This document shows, one piece after another, positions 27,358-36,701 of a DNA stretch of 64,000 nucleotides; positions within the stretch are counted from its first letter, which is position 1, and each line of letters opens with the position of its first letter. The notes below the pieces were generated by a model. That model did not search any database, was not told where the DNA came from, and worked only from the letters and a program-made list of their open reading frames with translations. The stretch comes from Ignavibacteriales bacterium (GTDB lineage Bacteria; Bacteroidota; Ignavibacteria; Ignavibacteriales; Melioribacteraceae): contig JACKAA010000002.1 in assembly GCA_020635275.1 (NCBI GenBank), forward strand, positions 434,001 to 498,000. The letters are read 5' to 3'. The translations under genes were made by a program, and so were the position numbers.

Positions 27358-29526
27358 TTAAAAGACCGGTGTAATCTCAATACCTGCATGCCCTATTTCA
27401 TCTAGATAATCAAATCTTTTTTGTTCTTCTTCTTTTGCTTGATCTTCACTGCATGTGGTAAAGATGTAAATTGGACCAACGCCCATTTTATATTTTACTG
27501 AACCTTCACCAATATCTTCTAAATTCGTAATTGTAAACTCATTTCCATAAGTACCATCTTTTCTCATTACTCTTCCTTTATAATAACTTGCATTTTCTAC
27601 TGCTTCAAATACTGCAACAAATGAAGGATGTTGTACACTATATTCCATTCCACTTGAACAAGCTATAGAGCTATATGAATTTATTCCAACTTCTTTTGAA
27701 AATCCAACAAAAAATGAAACGCATCCTTTTACATTATTCATTTTTGTATTACCTTGCCCTGCTTCTGATATCTCACCTGTAATTTTATTTTTTATAAAAA
27801 CTGTAACATTAACTGATTCAATATTATCACCACCTGTTAATTCAGATTCTAAAGCTGAACTTATATATGAAACATTTGCTGATTTTGTAATAATAGATTT
27901 TCCAAAGTTACTTGGATTATCATCTATATCCTGAATACGTCCGCCGAATTTTGCATCTGTACTCCAATGATATTCTAACTCCTCTGTAGATTCATCGTAG
28001 ATAGTTTTACAAGAAACCGAAATGCTTTGAGCTTCGCCTAAACATACCTTCGATTCTGTTGGAGTTAATTTTATTATTGCATCAATGCAATCAACGCTCC
28101 AATTTTCAATTGATTTTGCAGGTGAATTAAGCATATTAATATTTACCTTATTACCAAAATCCATATTTTTATACATAACTTCCATAACTTTTTGAATTCG
28201 GGGAGCTCCCGTTTCTATCAATTCTTGACTCTGTACAAATGTATTTGGCATTGATCCATTGTCTGAAATTATATTATACACATCGGTCAGCAAATTTCTT
28301 AATTCATCAGAAAGTCTTATATCTCCATAAAGAATTGGCAATAAATTTTCCGATGCAGTTTTAAAATCATTTTGTTTTATTGCATTAAGAATATCTGGAT
28401 TGGCTTCCAACACTGGCATAACAGAATTTAATAATTCACTTTCCTTGGCATCTCCTACTGAAGGAAGTAATTCTTTATTACCGCCAATATCAAGTAGTGT
28501 TGGTAATAGATAGTCAAGAGCATAAGTTTTCACATTAATATCTTCATATGCATTTATTTCAGCTTCAGTTAAATCTCTACCGATTGATTCTAATGAACCC
28601 GATCCAATTACAACAACTTCATATTTTGCTGCTAATTCTGTTGATTCATTTAAGAATAACTCAATATCCTCTGTACTTGATGTGTTTTCTATTGAAGAAG
28701 CTTGTGCGTTTAATTGTGAAATTTTTTGCCCAATTTCAAGCTCCTTTATTTCAATAGCTTCAACTGGATCAAAATCAAAACTTTTATATGGATTTGAAGT
28801 ATAATTAGAAATTTGTGATAAGTTAGCGTTTCTATCATAAAATGATTTTTTGTAAATAAAAACTTTTAACCTTCTTGGATAAGAGTTTTGCAGTTTAATA
28901 TGATCAGATTCAGTTTTCGCAACTGTAACACCGCTTTTTGTCTTTTCTCCGTCTATCGCAATTCGTTTTTTCAGATTTCCGGAAAATTGTTGTGTTGAAA
29001 TTTGATTTACAAAATTATTTAACAGAGGAAGATAATTTCCATTAGAATACATTAATGGATCAGATTTAAAAAGTTCACTTATGGATGTAACAAATTCTGA
29101 GAAGCCAGGAACATTTTTAATATTTATAACAAAGAGTTTTTTTGCACTTTCAGGTAAAAGATAATAATCGAGTGCATAATAAATCATTATTTCTGCTGTA
29201 GTTTCAATTGATATTTCTTTTCTGCTGTCAGTCAAGAATCCTGATAATAGCACATTATTATCTTTATCGAGAAGATAAGCTAATTCAACACTGCCATTAT
29301 TAAAAGGCAGGTTTCCGATTTTTTCAGAAGTTAGTTCACTTGCTTCACCTAGACTAAAAATTGATGCGTTTGTTAAATCAGCATTTGAACCTTCTGGAAT
29401 TGATACTTTAACTGCAATATTTTCATAATTATCCTGCGGATTATTCGGCATCTCATTTTTATCGCAGCTATTAACTATGCCTAAAATTAAGAATAACAAA
29501 ATAAAATACTTGAATGTTGCTTTCAT
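27358..29526 (-). CDS. Large lipoprotein of unknown function
   Basis: A 722-residue predicted lipoprotein (lipobox GIVNSC, Cys about residue 21, followed by DKNEMPNNPQ). The first part (30-130) looks like a carboxypeptidase-regulatory-type beta domain with PEGSNADLTNASIFSL and FNNGSVELAYLLDKDNNVLLSGFL. The middle (130-480) is mainly helical. A late Ig/PKD-like segment (about 490-600) has TPTESKVCLGEAQSISVSC, LEYHWSTDAKFGG and SVNVTVFIKNK. The end is acidic/aromatic. It is the first gene after the kinase, behind its own conserved element (64 bases from the start), and ends at a strong terminator. No enzyme motif is seen. Confidence 0.7.
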   Translation of the reverse strand: MKATFKYFILLFLILGIVNSCDKNEMPNNPQDNYENIAVKVSIPEGSNADLTNASIFSLGEASELTSEKIGNLPFNNGSVELAYLLDKDNNVLLSGFLTDSRKEISIETTAEIMIYYALDYYLLPESAKKLFVINIKNVPGFSEFVTSISELFKSDPLMYSNGNYLPLLNNFVNQISTQQFSGNLKKRIAIDGEKTKSGVTVAKTESDHIKLQNSYPRRLKVFIYKKSFYDRNANLSQISNYTSNPYKSFDFDPVEAIEIKELEIGQKISQLNAQASSIENTSSTEDIELFLNESTELAAKYEVVVIGSGSLESIGRDLTEAEINAYEDINVKTYALDYLLPTLLDIGGNKELLPSVGDAKESELLNSVMPVLEANPDILNAIKQNDFKTASENLLPILYGDIRLSDELRNLLTDVYNIISDNGSMPNTFVQSQELIETGAPRIQKVMEVMYKNMDFGNKVNINMLNSPAKSIENWSVDCIDAIIKLTPTESKVCLGEAQSISVSCKTIYDESTEELEYHWSTDAKFGGRIQDIDDNPSNFGKSIITKSANVSYISSALESELTGGDNIESVNVTVFIKNKITGEISEAGQGNTKMNNVKGCVSFFVGFSKEVGINSYSSIACSSGMEYSVQHPSFVAVFEAVENASYYKGRVMRKDGTYGNEFTITNLEDIGEGSVKYKMGVGPIYIFTTCSEDQAKEEEQKRFDYLDEIGHAGIEITPVF

Positions 29527-29590
29527 AGTTCACCTAATAGAATTTATAATTGATTGTATTTTTAACAAATAAAATGGTAATTGCTCTAAA

Positions 29591-29621
29591 TACATGCGAT
29601 GAAAATGAAAGGATTAGCTCA
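29591..29621 (-). promoter_or_regulatory. Bipartite conserved upstream element, copy 6
   Basis: On the gene strand TGAGCTA, a 16-base pyrimidine-rich spacer, then CGCATGTA. It ends 64 bases before the start at 29526, the same distance as copy 1, which also has the TGAGCTA form. It lies just after the kinase gene stop. Confidence 0.7.
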
Positions 29622-29637
29622 AAGACTAATAGATATT

Positions 29638-32190
29638 TTAAAGATTATTTAGAAGTGCCTGATATTTTTCTGAAAGTTCTGGATTGTTTTTTTTGTCGTA
29701 AAGCTCAATAAGTGCTTTTAAAAAGTCTTCCTGGGATTTTTTATCATCTGATTGGTTTTGATAATAGTATTCATAACTTTTTGTTAAAAGTTTTTCTGCT
29801 TCATTTAATTTATTTTCTTTAATTAAAACAATTCCTAATTCACCTTTAGTTTTAAAAATTTCCCAATGATCAGCCGGAAGTTTTTTGATTTTTATTTCTA
29901 ATGATTTTCTAAAATATTCTTCTGATTTAACAAACTTTCCTAAACTAAAGTAAACTCTTCCCAATCCGGCATAACTTGTACTTATTAGCGGATGATCCGA
30001 TGGATATGATTTTTTATATTGCTCAATTGCTTCGTAAAAATAGTTCTCAGCTTCTAAGTACTCACCTTTCCGTGTTTTAATAACTCCCAAATTATTAAGT
30101 GCCAATCCAACGTCTGGGTGATCTTTTCCTTTTAGTTCATATTTAAGTTCATATGATTTTTGCAGATAAACTTCTGCTGAATCAAATTTTTCGAGTTGTG
30201 TATATAACCATCCTAGATTATTATATGCCGTTCCAACTTCGGGTCTGTTTTTACCTAATATTTCTAAGAGAATTCTTAAGGATTGTTTATAATATATTTC
30301 AGCTTTATCTAGTTTTCCTTCATCCGTATAAGAATAGGCAAGGTTATTATAAATTGATGCCAAGTTTTTTGATTTCTTACCTTCAACTTTTTTTGATATA
30401 TCAATTGCTTCTAAATATAAATTTTCAGCTTCTTCGTATTTACCAAAGTTCATTAAAACAATTCCATGATTGTTTAATGCATCTGCAAACATTTTTGAAG
30501 GCTTATCTAAAACTTTTCTAAAAATATTTATTGATTGGGAATAAAGTGAATCGGCTTTTTTATATTCGCCTATCCAATCATAATAATTTGCCAAATCATG
30601 AATGCTTGCTGCAATCTCTTTACTTTCTTTTCCATACTTATCCAAATTTATTTTATATGCTTTCTCTAAAAATGGTTTCCCTTTGTCGTATTCTCCCAAG
30701 TTTACGTATGTATTGCCCAATGTACTTCTAATTGAAGCTTCCACTTCTGGATGTTCTTTAAAATTGGTTTCGACATCTTCTGCAGCTTTATCTAAAACAT
30801 CATATACTTTTACATCTCTGCCAATTTCACTTGGATCAACGGAAGAAAGTATACTTGTCAAGAATCCATTAACTTTTTCATACTTTTGATTTTCAATTTT
30901 CGCTTTGTCCCTTTCTTTTGCAGCAATTCTACCTTGGTAAATTACAGCAGCAATACTTGAAAGAATAATTATATTAACCAAAACAAAAAGTGCAACTCCA
31001 ACTTTATGCCTTTGAACAAATTTTGAAAATCTATAACCATAAGTATCCGGTCTGGCTATAACAGGCAATCCTTTTAAATATCGGTCAATGTCATTTGAAA
31101 ATTCTTGAACCGAACTATACCGTTGATTTGGATCTTTATGCATTGCTTTTAAAACAATATTATCTATATCACCTTTAAGCTCTTTATAATTTGGAAGAAG
31201 TTTATTTTCTAACTCTTCCTTGTTAATTTCTTTTGTGTTTTTGAGAGCTATTTCGCTTGGTTTAGTTATTTTTTCCTCGTCCAGAATTTTGCTTATTGCA
31301 AGCGGTGAAGCATTGTAAATTTTATAAGGTGCCGATCCGGAAAGTATTTGATATAGCAAAACTCCTAATGAATAAATGTCACTTGCAGTTGTGATATTTT
31401 CGCCCTTAATTTGTTCCGGACTGGCAAATTCCGGAGTTAAATGCCACATTCCTGTTTTAGTTAGATCTTCATGCTTTTCTGAATTTTCATTATCAAGTAG
31501 TTTTGAAACTCCAAAATCAAGTAATTTAGGTCTTCCTTCATTGTTGACTAAAATATTTCCAGGCTTAATATCTCTATGAATAACTAAATTTTGATGCGCA
31601 TATTGAACTGCATTGCAAACTGTTATAAATAATTTTAAACGTTGATCTATTGATAAATTATTTTTATCACAATATTCAGTTATGGGCATGCCATCAATAA
31701 ATTCCATAATTAGATAAGGAAGACCTTCTGATGTTTTTCCTCCATCAAAAAGTCTGGCTATATTTGGATGCTGAAGGTTAGCTAATGTTTGACGTTCATT
31801 CTGAAATCTTTTAACCAAGTACTCTGTGGATAAACCTTGTTTTAAAATCTTAATTGCAACTTTTTGCTCAAATTCCTTATCATCTCTTTTTCCTTTAAAA
31901 ACAATACCCATTCCTCCAATGCCAATTTCTTCATCAATAAGGTAAGATCCTATGTGCTGACCAATAAGAGGGTGCGGACCAATTTTATCTTCTGAAAATA
32001 TATTTAGATCTGTTTCTATTTCCAGAAAATCATTATGTTTTTCAAAAGCTTGCAGGAGTGACTTTACTTCTTCTTCGTATGGTTTTTCTTCTTCTTTGAG
32101 ATTATTGAAAAAAATTTCTCTACTTAACCTATCAAGCTCTAAAGCTCTTTCAAAAATTGATTTAATTATTTCATTATAGTTTGAATTCAC
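29638..32190 (-). CDS. Transmembrane Ser/Thr protein kinase with TPR sensor domain
   Basis: An 850-residue Hanks-type kinase. The Gly-rich loop is at about 90-100 (GIGGMGIVFKG), the ATP-binding Lys is in KVAIKILKQG, the catalytic loop HRDIKPGNILV is near 208, then DFGVSKLL and the activation segment FASPEQIKG. All key residues are present. A short N-terminal helical domain (1-70) resembles the one found before kinases linked to ECF sigma factors. A single transmembrane helix lies near 400-422 (VGVALFVLVNIIILSSIAAVIY). Residues 430-840 hold about ten TPR repeats, predicted outside the cytoplasm. The gene is 17 bases downstream of an ECF sigma gene, so the two are co-transcribed. Confidence 0.92.
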   Translation of the reverse strand: MNSNYNEIIKSIFERALELDRLSREIFFNNLKEEEKPYEEEVKSLLQAFEKHNDFLEIETDLNIFSEDKIGPHPLIGQHIGSYLIDEEIGIGGMGIVFKGKRDDKEFEQKVAIKILKQGLSTEYLVKRFQNERQTLANLQHPNIARLFDGGKTSEGLPYLIMEFIDGMPITEYCDKNNLSIDQRLKLFITVCNAVQYAHQNLVIHRDIKPGNILVNNEGRPKLLDFGVSKLLDNENSEKHEDLTKTGMWHLTPEFASPEQIKGENITTASDIYSLGVLLYQILSGSAPYKIYNASPLAISKILDEEKITKPSEIALKNTKEINKEELENKLLPNYKELKGDIDNIVLKAMHKDPNQRYSSVQEFSNDIDRYLKGLPVIARPDTYGYRFSKFVQRHKVGVALFVLVNIIILSSIAAVIYQGRIAAKERDKAKIENQKYEKVNGFLTSILSSVDPSEIGRDVKVYDVLDKAAEDVETNFKEHPEVEASIRSTLGNTYVNLGEYDKGKPFLEKAYKINLDKYGKESKEIAASIHDLANYYDWIGEYKKADSLYSQSINIFRKVLDKPSKMFADALNNHGIVLMNFGKYEEAENLYLEAIDISKKVEGKKSKNLASIYNNLAYSYTDEGKLDKAEIYYKQSLRILLEILGKNRPEVGTAYNNLGWLYTQLEKFDSAEVYLQKSYELKYELKGKDHPDVGLALNNLGVIKTRKGEYLEAENYFYEAIEQYKKSYPSDHPLISTSYAGLGRVYFSLGKFVKSEEYFRKSLEIKIKKLPADHWEIFKTKGELGIVLIKENKLNEAEKLLTKSYEYYYQNQSDDKKSQEDFLKALIELYDKKNNPELSEKYQALLNNL

Positions 32191-32207
32191 GATAGAACTT
32201 TAAAAAT

Positions 32208-32765
32208 TTAATTTATTTCTCTGTAAAGCCATGCCTTTGCAAAATTCCAATCGCGTTTTACAGTAGCCGGAGAGATATTTAACATTTGTGCAGTTTCTTC
32301 AATAGATAAACCCGAGAAAAATCTGAGTTCTACAATTTTGCTTGATCTTTCATCTAACTTTTCTAACTGGGATAAAGCATCATCTAAATTTAAAATTTGA
32401 TCTTCAGAGTCACTTAAGGCAAATTCGGCTTTATCAAGCGAAATTAATGTTTGTCCGGAACCTCTTTTGTCAGCTTTTCTTTTTCTCGCATAATCAACAA
32501 GAATCTGTCTCATTGATCTGGCGGCAATGCCAAAAAAGTGAGCTCTGCTTTCCCAAGTTAAATTTTCACTTCCAATAAGTTTTATGTAAGCCTCATGAAC
32601 TAATTCTGTTGTTTGTAAAGTATGTTTTCTATATTCATCTCTAAGATATTTTGATGAAATAGTTCTTAATTCATTATAGACTAACGGCAAAATTCTTTCA
32701 AGAGCAAATTCATCACCATGTGTTGCTTTGTTAAGTAGTTGTGTAATATTTTTATTATTATTCAT
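32208..32765 (-). CDS. ECF-type RNA polymerase sigma factor (TIGR02999 type)
   Basis: A 185-residue sigma factor. Region 2 is HTLQTTELVHEAYIKLIGS and SRAHFFGIAARSMRQILVDYARKRKADKRG, diagnostic of the TIGR02999/PF07638 group. Region 4 is RSSKIVELRFFSGLSIEETAQ followed by LNISPATVKRDW, a helix-turn-helix. No anti-sigma factor gene is adjacent. Instead it is followed by a transmembrane Ser/Thr kinase. In the related ECF43 group of Vibrio, the kinase activates sigma by phosphorylating a Thr in region 2. The TLQTTEL segment here could be the target, which is inference. It is the best local candidate to recognise the TGAGCYA/CGCATGTA elements. No such element precedes its own gene. Confidence 0.92.
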   Translation of the reverse strand: MNNNKNITQLLNKATHGDEFALERILPLVYNELRTISSKYLRDEYRKHTLQTTELVHEAYIKLIGSENLTWESRAHFFGIAARSMRQILVDYARKRKADKRGSGQTLISLDKAEFALSDSEDQILNLDDALSQLEKLDERSSKIVELRFFSGLSIEETAQMLNISPATVKRDWNFAKAWLYREIN

Positions 32766-32919
32766 TTTGAAATCGGCTGATTTGTCTTAATATTAATATT
32801 ATAATTTATTTTATAATTATGCAATTTCAAATGATGTAACTCACACTTTAAATTTTCATTATTTATGAATATTGGCATTTATAATACTAATTTTACAATT
32901 ATAAAAATCTTTTAAAGCT

Positions 32920-34791
32920 ATGAAAAATTTAATTGAAGAGATAAAAGAGCGCAAAATAAGAAAATGGTTAGCAATTTATATTAGTACTGCAATAACAACA
33001 ATTGGCGTTACTCACCTTATAAGCATGCGTTACAATCTGCCGGATTTTATTTTTGATTTTGTTTTTTTTACTCTTTTATTTGGTGTATTGGGAGTAATAG
33101 TTTTTTCCTGGTTTCATGGTAAAGAAGGAAAACAAAAATTTAAGGCAACAGAAATAATTTTACAATCACTCTTAGTTATTTTACTTTTAATTACTCTTTA
33201 TTTCAAAATCGATTTTAGCGGAAAACCGAAAAAAGAATTGAATGATAAAGTAATTGCAGTTCTTCCATTTTCAAATTTTAATGAAACAAATGAATCTGAA
33301 TTTATAGCTGATGGAATTACTGAAGATGTTTTAAATCAGCTAAGTAAGGTTTCTGATTTGAAAGTAATTTCAAGAACTTCCGTTATGAAGTATAAAAATA
33401 CAGATAAAAACATTACTGAAATTTCCGGAGAATTAGGCGCCGGTTCAATTTTAGAAGGAAGTGTTAGAACTTTCGGAAATAAAATTAGAATTGTAGGTCA
33501 GCTTATTGATGCAAACAACGATATCCACATTTGGTCAGAAACCTATGATAGAGAATTAGAAGATATTTTTGATATACAATCAGATATTGCAGAAAGAATT
33601 GCAGCTGCACTTCATGCAAAATTATTACCAACCGAAGTTGAACAAATAAGGGAAAAACCAACAGATAATTTGGAAGCATATACTTATTATTTAAAGGGAA
33701 GACATCATTATTACAATTACACAAAAGAAGAAAACGAGAAATCAATTGAATTATTTAAAAAAGCGCTGAAGGTCGATTCAAATTATTCACTAGCATATTC
33801 CGGTCTTGCAGACGCTTATTCCCAAAAAGTTGCTAAATATTGGGAACCCGACAGCTGGATTGATTCTGCATTGATTCTTAGTAAAAAAGCCATTGAACTC
33901 AATCCAAATTTAGCCGAAGGTTATAAATCTCTTGCTTCTGTTTATCAAGCAAAAGAAGAAAATGATTTGGCATATACAAACTATAAAAAAGCAATTGATC
34001 TTAATCCTAACTATTGGAGTGCACTGCTTAATTATGGTCAGATGAAAATGTTTGGCGGGCACAGTGATGAAGCAATTTATTGGATGACACGAGCTGTTGA
34101 ACTTGCACCAAATTATGTTATGGGAAACATTAGTGTTAGCATGGCTTATAAGGATTTGGATTGTTATGAAAGCGCAATAACATGGGCAAAAAAAGCTATA
34201 AATCTTGAACCAAATCATACTTATGCAAATATTCATTTAGGTGAACTATATTTAAATTCAGGTGATTTTAAGAATGCTGAAAAATATTTTAATCAAACAA
34301 TTGAAATTGATTCAAATGCAATTTTTGGGTGGTTTCTTGGTGCAAGAATTAAAGCTGTAAAAGGTGAACATAAAAAAGCTATTGAATACTTTGATAAGTA
34401 TTTAAAAATAACTAAAACTGATCCAGAATATTTTTATGCTTATTCTTTAATTCAAATTGGAGAAACTGATAGCGCTAAAATAATATTAGATGAAGAATTG
34501 CTAGATTATACAGATTATTTCAATAAAAGTATCACATATTCTAATTTCAATTATCTCGCTTTCGCTGAAATTTATTCGATTATAAATGATAAAGAAAACG
34601 CATTTATTTGGTGGAAAAAAGCAATTGATAAAGGATACATTGATATTAGCAGAATTAAAATTTATCCATATTTCAATAATTTGAAGAAAGAACCAAAATA
34701 CAAACAACTGTTAAGCTTAATGGAATCGAAAATCGATTCATTTAAAGCTACAACTGAAAATACATATCCGGATTATTTTGATTGTAAATAA
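32920..34791 (+). CDS. Membrane-anchored FlgO/TolB-N-like domain protein with TPR repeats
   Basis: A 623-residue protein. Three transmembrane helices occupy the N-terminus (about residues 14-34, 40-65, 75-95). Residues 108-236 carry the FlgO-like/TolB-N-like domain typical of cyclase-TPR proteins (KVIAVLPFSNFNE, FIADGITEDVLNQLS, LKVISRTSVMKYK, GSILEGSVR, GQLIDANNDIHIWSETYDR). About nine TPR repeats fill 245-600. Such proteins are often labelled adenylate cyclase, but no cyclase catalytic domain is present. It is transcribed divergently from the ECF/kinase pair across a 154-base AT-rich gap and followed 42 bases later by a paralogue. A role in envelope sensing is plausible. Confidence 0.85.
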   Translation: MKNLIEEIKERKIRKWLAIYISTAITTIGVTHLISMRYNLPDFIFDFVFFTLLFGVLGVIVFSWFHGKEGKQKFKATEIILQSLLVILLLITLYFKIDFSGKPKKELNDKVIAVLPFSNFNETNESEFIADGITEDVLNQLSKVSDLKVISRTSVMKYKNTDKNITEISGELGAGSILEGSVRTFGNKIRIVGQLIDANNDIHIWSETYDRELEDIFDIQSDIAERIAAALHAKLLPTEVEQIREKPTDNLEAYTYYLKGRHHYYNYTKEENEKSIELFKKALKVDSNYSLAYSGLADAYSQKVAKYWEPDSWIDSALILSKKAIELNPNLAEGYKSLASVYQAKEENDLAYTNYKKAIDLNPNYWSALLNYGQMKMFGGHSDEAIYWMTRAVELAPNYVMGNISVSMAYKDLDCYESAITWAKKAINLEPNHTYANIHLGELYLNSGDFKNAEKYFNQTIEIDSNAIFGWFLGARIKAVKGEHKKAIEYFDKYLKITKTDPEYFYAYSLIQIGETDSAKIILDEELLDYTDYFNKSITYSNFNYLAFAEIYSIINDKENAFIWWKKAIDKGYIDISRIKIYPYFNNLKKEPKYKQLLSLMESKIDSFKATTENTYPDYFDCK

Positions 34792-34833
34792 ATAATATAA
34801 CTTTTAGTTTTCATTATTGATTGAACGGCAATA

Positions 34834-36699
34834 ATGAATTTCTTTGATGAAATAAAAAATCGTAAGATCAGAAAATATCTTGCCATTTATATAAGTGCCT
34901 GCATTACCACAATTGGACTTGTACATCTTTTCAGTTTTCGATATCAGCTTCCGACTTTTATTTTTGATACACTACTTATTTTTGTTTCTTTTGGTGCGAT
35001 ATCCGTAATTATTATTGCCTGGTATCATGGCAAAGACGGTAAACAAAAATTGAAACTCATGGAATATTTTCTTCATACTTTAATTTTTATTTTGGCAACA
35101 AGTTTTACATATTTTGTTAACCAAAAAGGCTCCGTTAAATTATTACCTCTTAACGCAAAAACAATAGCCGTTCTTCCTTTTGTAAATATGAGCGATTCAA
35201 AAGAAGATGAATATTTTAGCGATGGAATAACCGATGATGTTCTGACACAGCTTTCAAAAATTTCTGAATTAAGAGTAATTTCCAGAACATCTGTAATGAA
35301 GTATAAAGAAACAAATTATACAATTCCGGAAATTGCCAATGAGCTTGGTGCCGGTACAATTTTAGAAGGCAGCGTTAGAAGAATTGATAAAAAAGTTAGG
35401 ATTACTGCTCAGTTAATTAATTCAAGTAATGATGAACATATTTGGGCTGAAACTTTTGATAGAAATATAAATGATATTTTTGAAGTTCAATCAGAAATTG
35501 CAAAACATATAGCAAGCGAACTTGAAGCCCAGCTTGCACCAAAAGAAAAACTTTTAATTGAAACAAAACCCACTAATAATATTGATGCTTACGCATTTTG
35601 CCTAAAAGGAAGAGATTTTGCTTCTAAATACACAAATGAAGATAATGAGCGTGCAATTGAATTTTACAAAAAGGCTCTGGCAATTGATTCAAATTATGCC
35701 TTCGCTTATGCATGTTTAGCTTCAGCTTATGATCAAAAAGTACGAAGATATATGTATTCAAATAATTGGAGAGATTCTGCAATTATTATGAGCAATAAAG
35801 CTTTATCACTTGATCCGAATTTAGCTGAAGGTCATTCATCGCTTGCAAAAAGTTATGAGGCAAAACAAAACTACAGATTAGCAAAATATCATTATGAAAA
35901 AGCAATAAGGTTAAATCCAAATTATTATGCTGCAATCTATAATCTTGGCGTTGTTCATTTTAACGAAGGAAGCCTTGATAATGCATTTAAACTAATTAAC
36001 CAATCCGTGCTTTTAGAGCCGGATAATGTTTTTGGATTTATTGTAATGGGCGGAATTTATCAAAAACTTAACTGTGATAGTTTGGCAATTATATGGTTTA
36101 AGAAAGCACTGGAATTTGAACCTCAAAATTTATTGGCACATGTTTATTTAGTTGAACAATATTTGTTGATGAATAATATTTCAAGTGCAGAAAAATATTT
36201 TGAAAATTTAGAAAATTTTTCACCGGACTGGAATTATACATTATCACTTGGCAGCAAAATTCAATTATTCAAACAAAACTATAGTAAAGCTAAAGCATAT
36301 TTAGATAAAGCCATAAAGAGTAGCGGGAACAAAAAAGAATATGATTATGCCTATATTCTAAAACAAATGAATAAAAAAAGTGAAGCTGAAGTTATTTTAC
36401 AAAGCGAAAAGAACGATTATAAAAACTCCATTAAAGAAACATTTAATGGAAATGGAAGTATTGAAAAAAGTTTAGCTGATATATTTGCAATTGAAGATGA
36501 TAACAAAAGTTCGATTAATTGGTTAAACAAAGCAGTAAGCAAAGGCTGGTTTGAATATAAGCAAAATTTAATTTCACCATATTGGTCTGGACTTAAAAAC
36601 ACAAAAGAATTTCAAAACTTAGTAACAAAAATGCAGATTAAAGTTGATTCATTAAAACAAATTTTAATTAATGATGAAAGCTGGAGTGGATGTAATTAA
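34834..36699 (+). CDS. Membrane-anchored FlgO/TolB-N-like domain protein with TPR repeats (paralogue)
   Basis: A 621-residue tandem paralogue of the 32920 product with the same order: three N-terminal helices (RKYLAIYISACITTIGLVHL and two more), the FlgO-like domain (KTIAVLPFVNMSD, YFSDGITDDVLTQLSKI, LRVISRTSVMKYKET, GTILEGSVRR, IWAETFDRNI) and TPR repeats from about residue 245 to 600. The N-terminal and FlgO-like parts are much better conserved between the two than the TPR parts, as if the sensor surfaces have diverged. The gene ends 2 bases before the convergent AI-2E family transporter gene. It is probably co-transcribed with the upstream paralogue. Confidence 0.85.
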   Translation: MNFFDEIKNRKIRKYLAIYISACITTIGLVHLFSFRYQLPTFIFDTLLIFVSFGAISVIIIAWYHGKDGKQKLKLMEYFLHTLIFILATSFTYFVNQKGSVKLLPLNAKTIAVLPFVNMSDSKEDEYFSDGITDDVLTQLSKISELRVISRTSVMKYKETNYTIPEIANELGAGTILEGSVRRIDKKVRITAQLINSSNDEHIWAETFDRNINDIFEVQSEIAKHIASELEAQLAPKEKLLIETKPTNNIDAYAFCLKGRDFASKYTNEDNERAIEFYKKALAIDSNYAFAYACLASAYDQKVRRYMYSNNWRDSAIIMSNKALSLDPNLAEGHSSLAKSYEAKQNYRLAKYHYEKAIRLNPNYYAAIYNLGVVHFNEGSLDNAFKLINQSVLLEPDNVFGFIVMGGIYQKLNCDSLAIIWFKKALEFEPQNLLAHVYLVEQYLLMNNISSAEKYFENLENFSPDWNYTLSLGSKIQLFKQNYSKAKAYLDKAIKSSGNKKEYDYAYILKQMNKKSEAEVILQSEKNDYKNSIKETFNGNGSIEKSLADIFAIEDDNKSSINWLNKAVSKGWFEYKQNLISPYWSGLKNTKEFQNLVTKMQIKVDSLKQILINDESWSGCN

Positions 36700-36701
36700 T
36701 T

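Noticed and set aside
33020..33035. CATGCG-type match to the conserved upstream element inside the first FlgO-like gene
   Set aside because: It lies in coding sequence and lacks the TGAGCYA half at the right distance.
32920..36699. Adenylate/guanylate cyclase annotation for the two TPR proteins
   Set aside because: Only the FlgO/TolB-N-like domain that often accompanies cyclases is present; no cyclase catalytic domain is visible.
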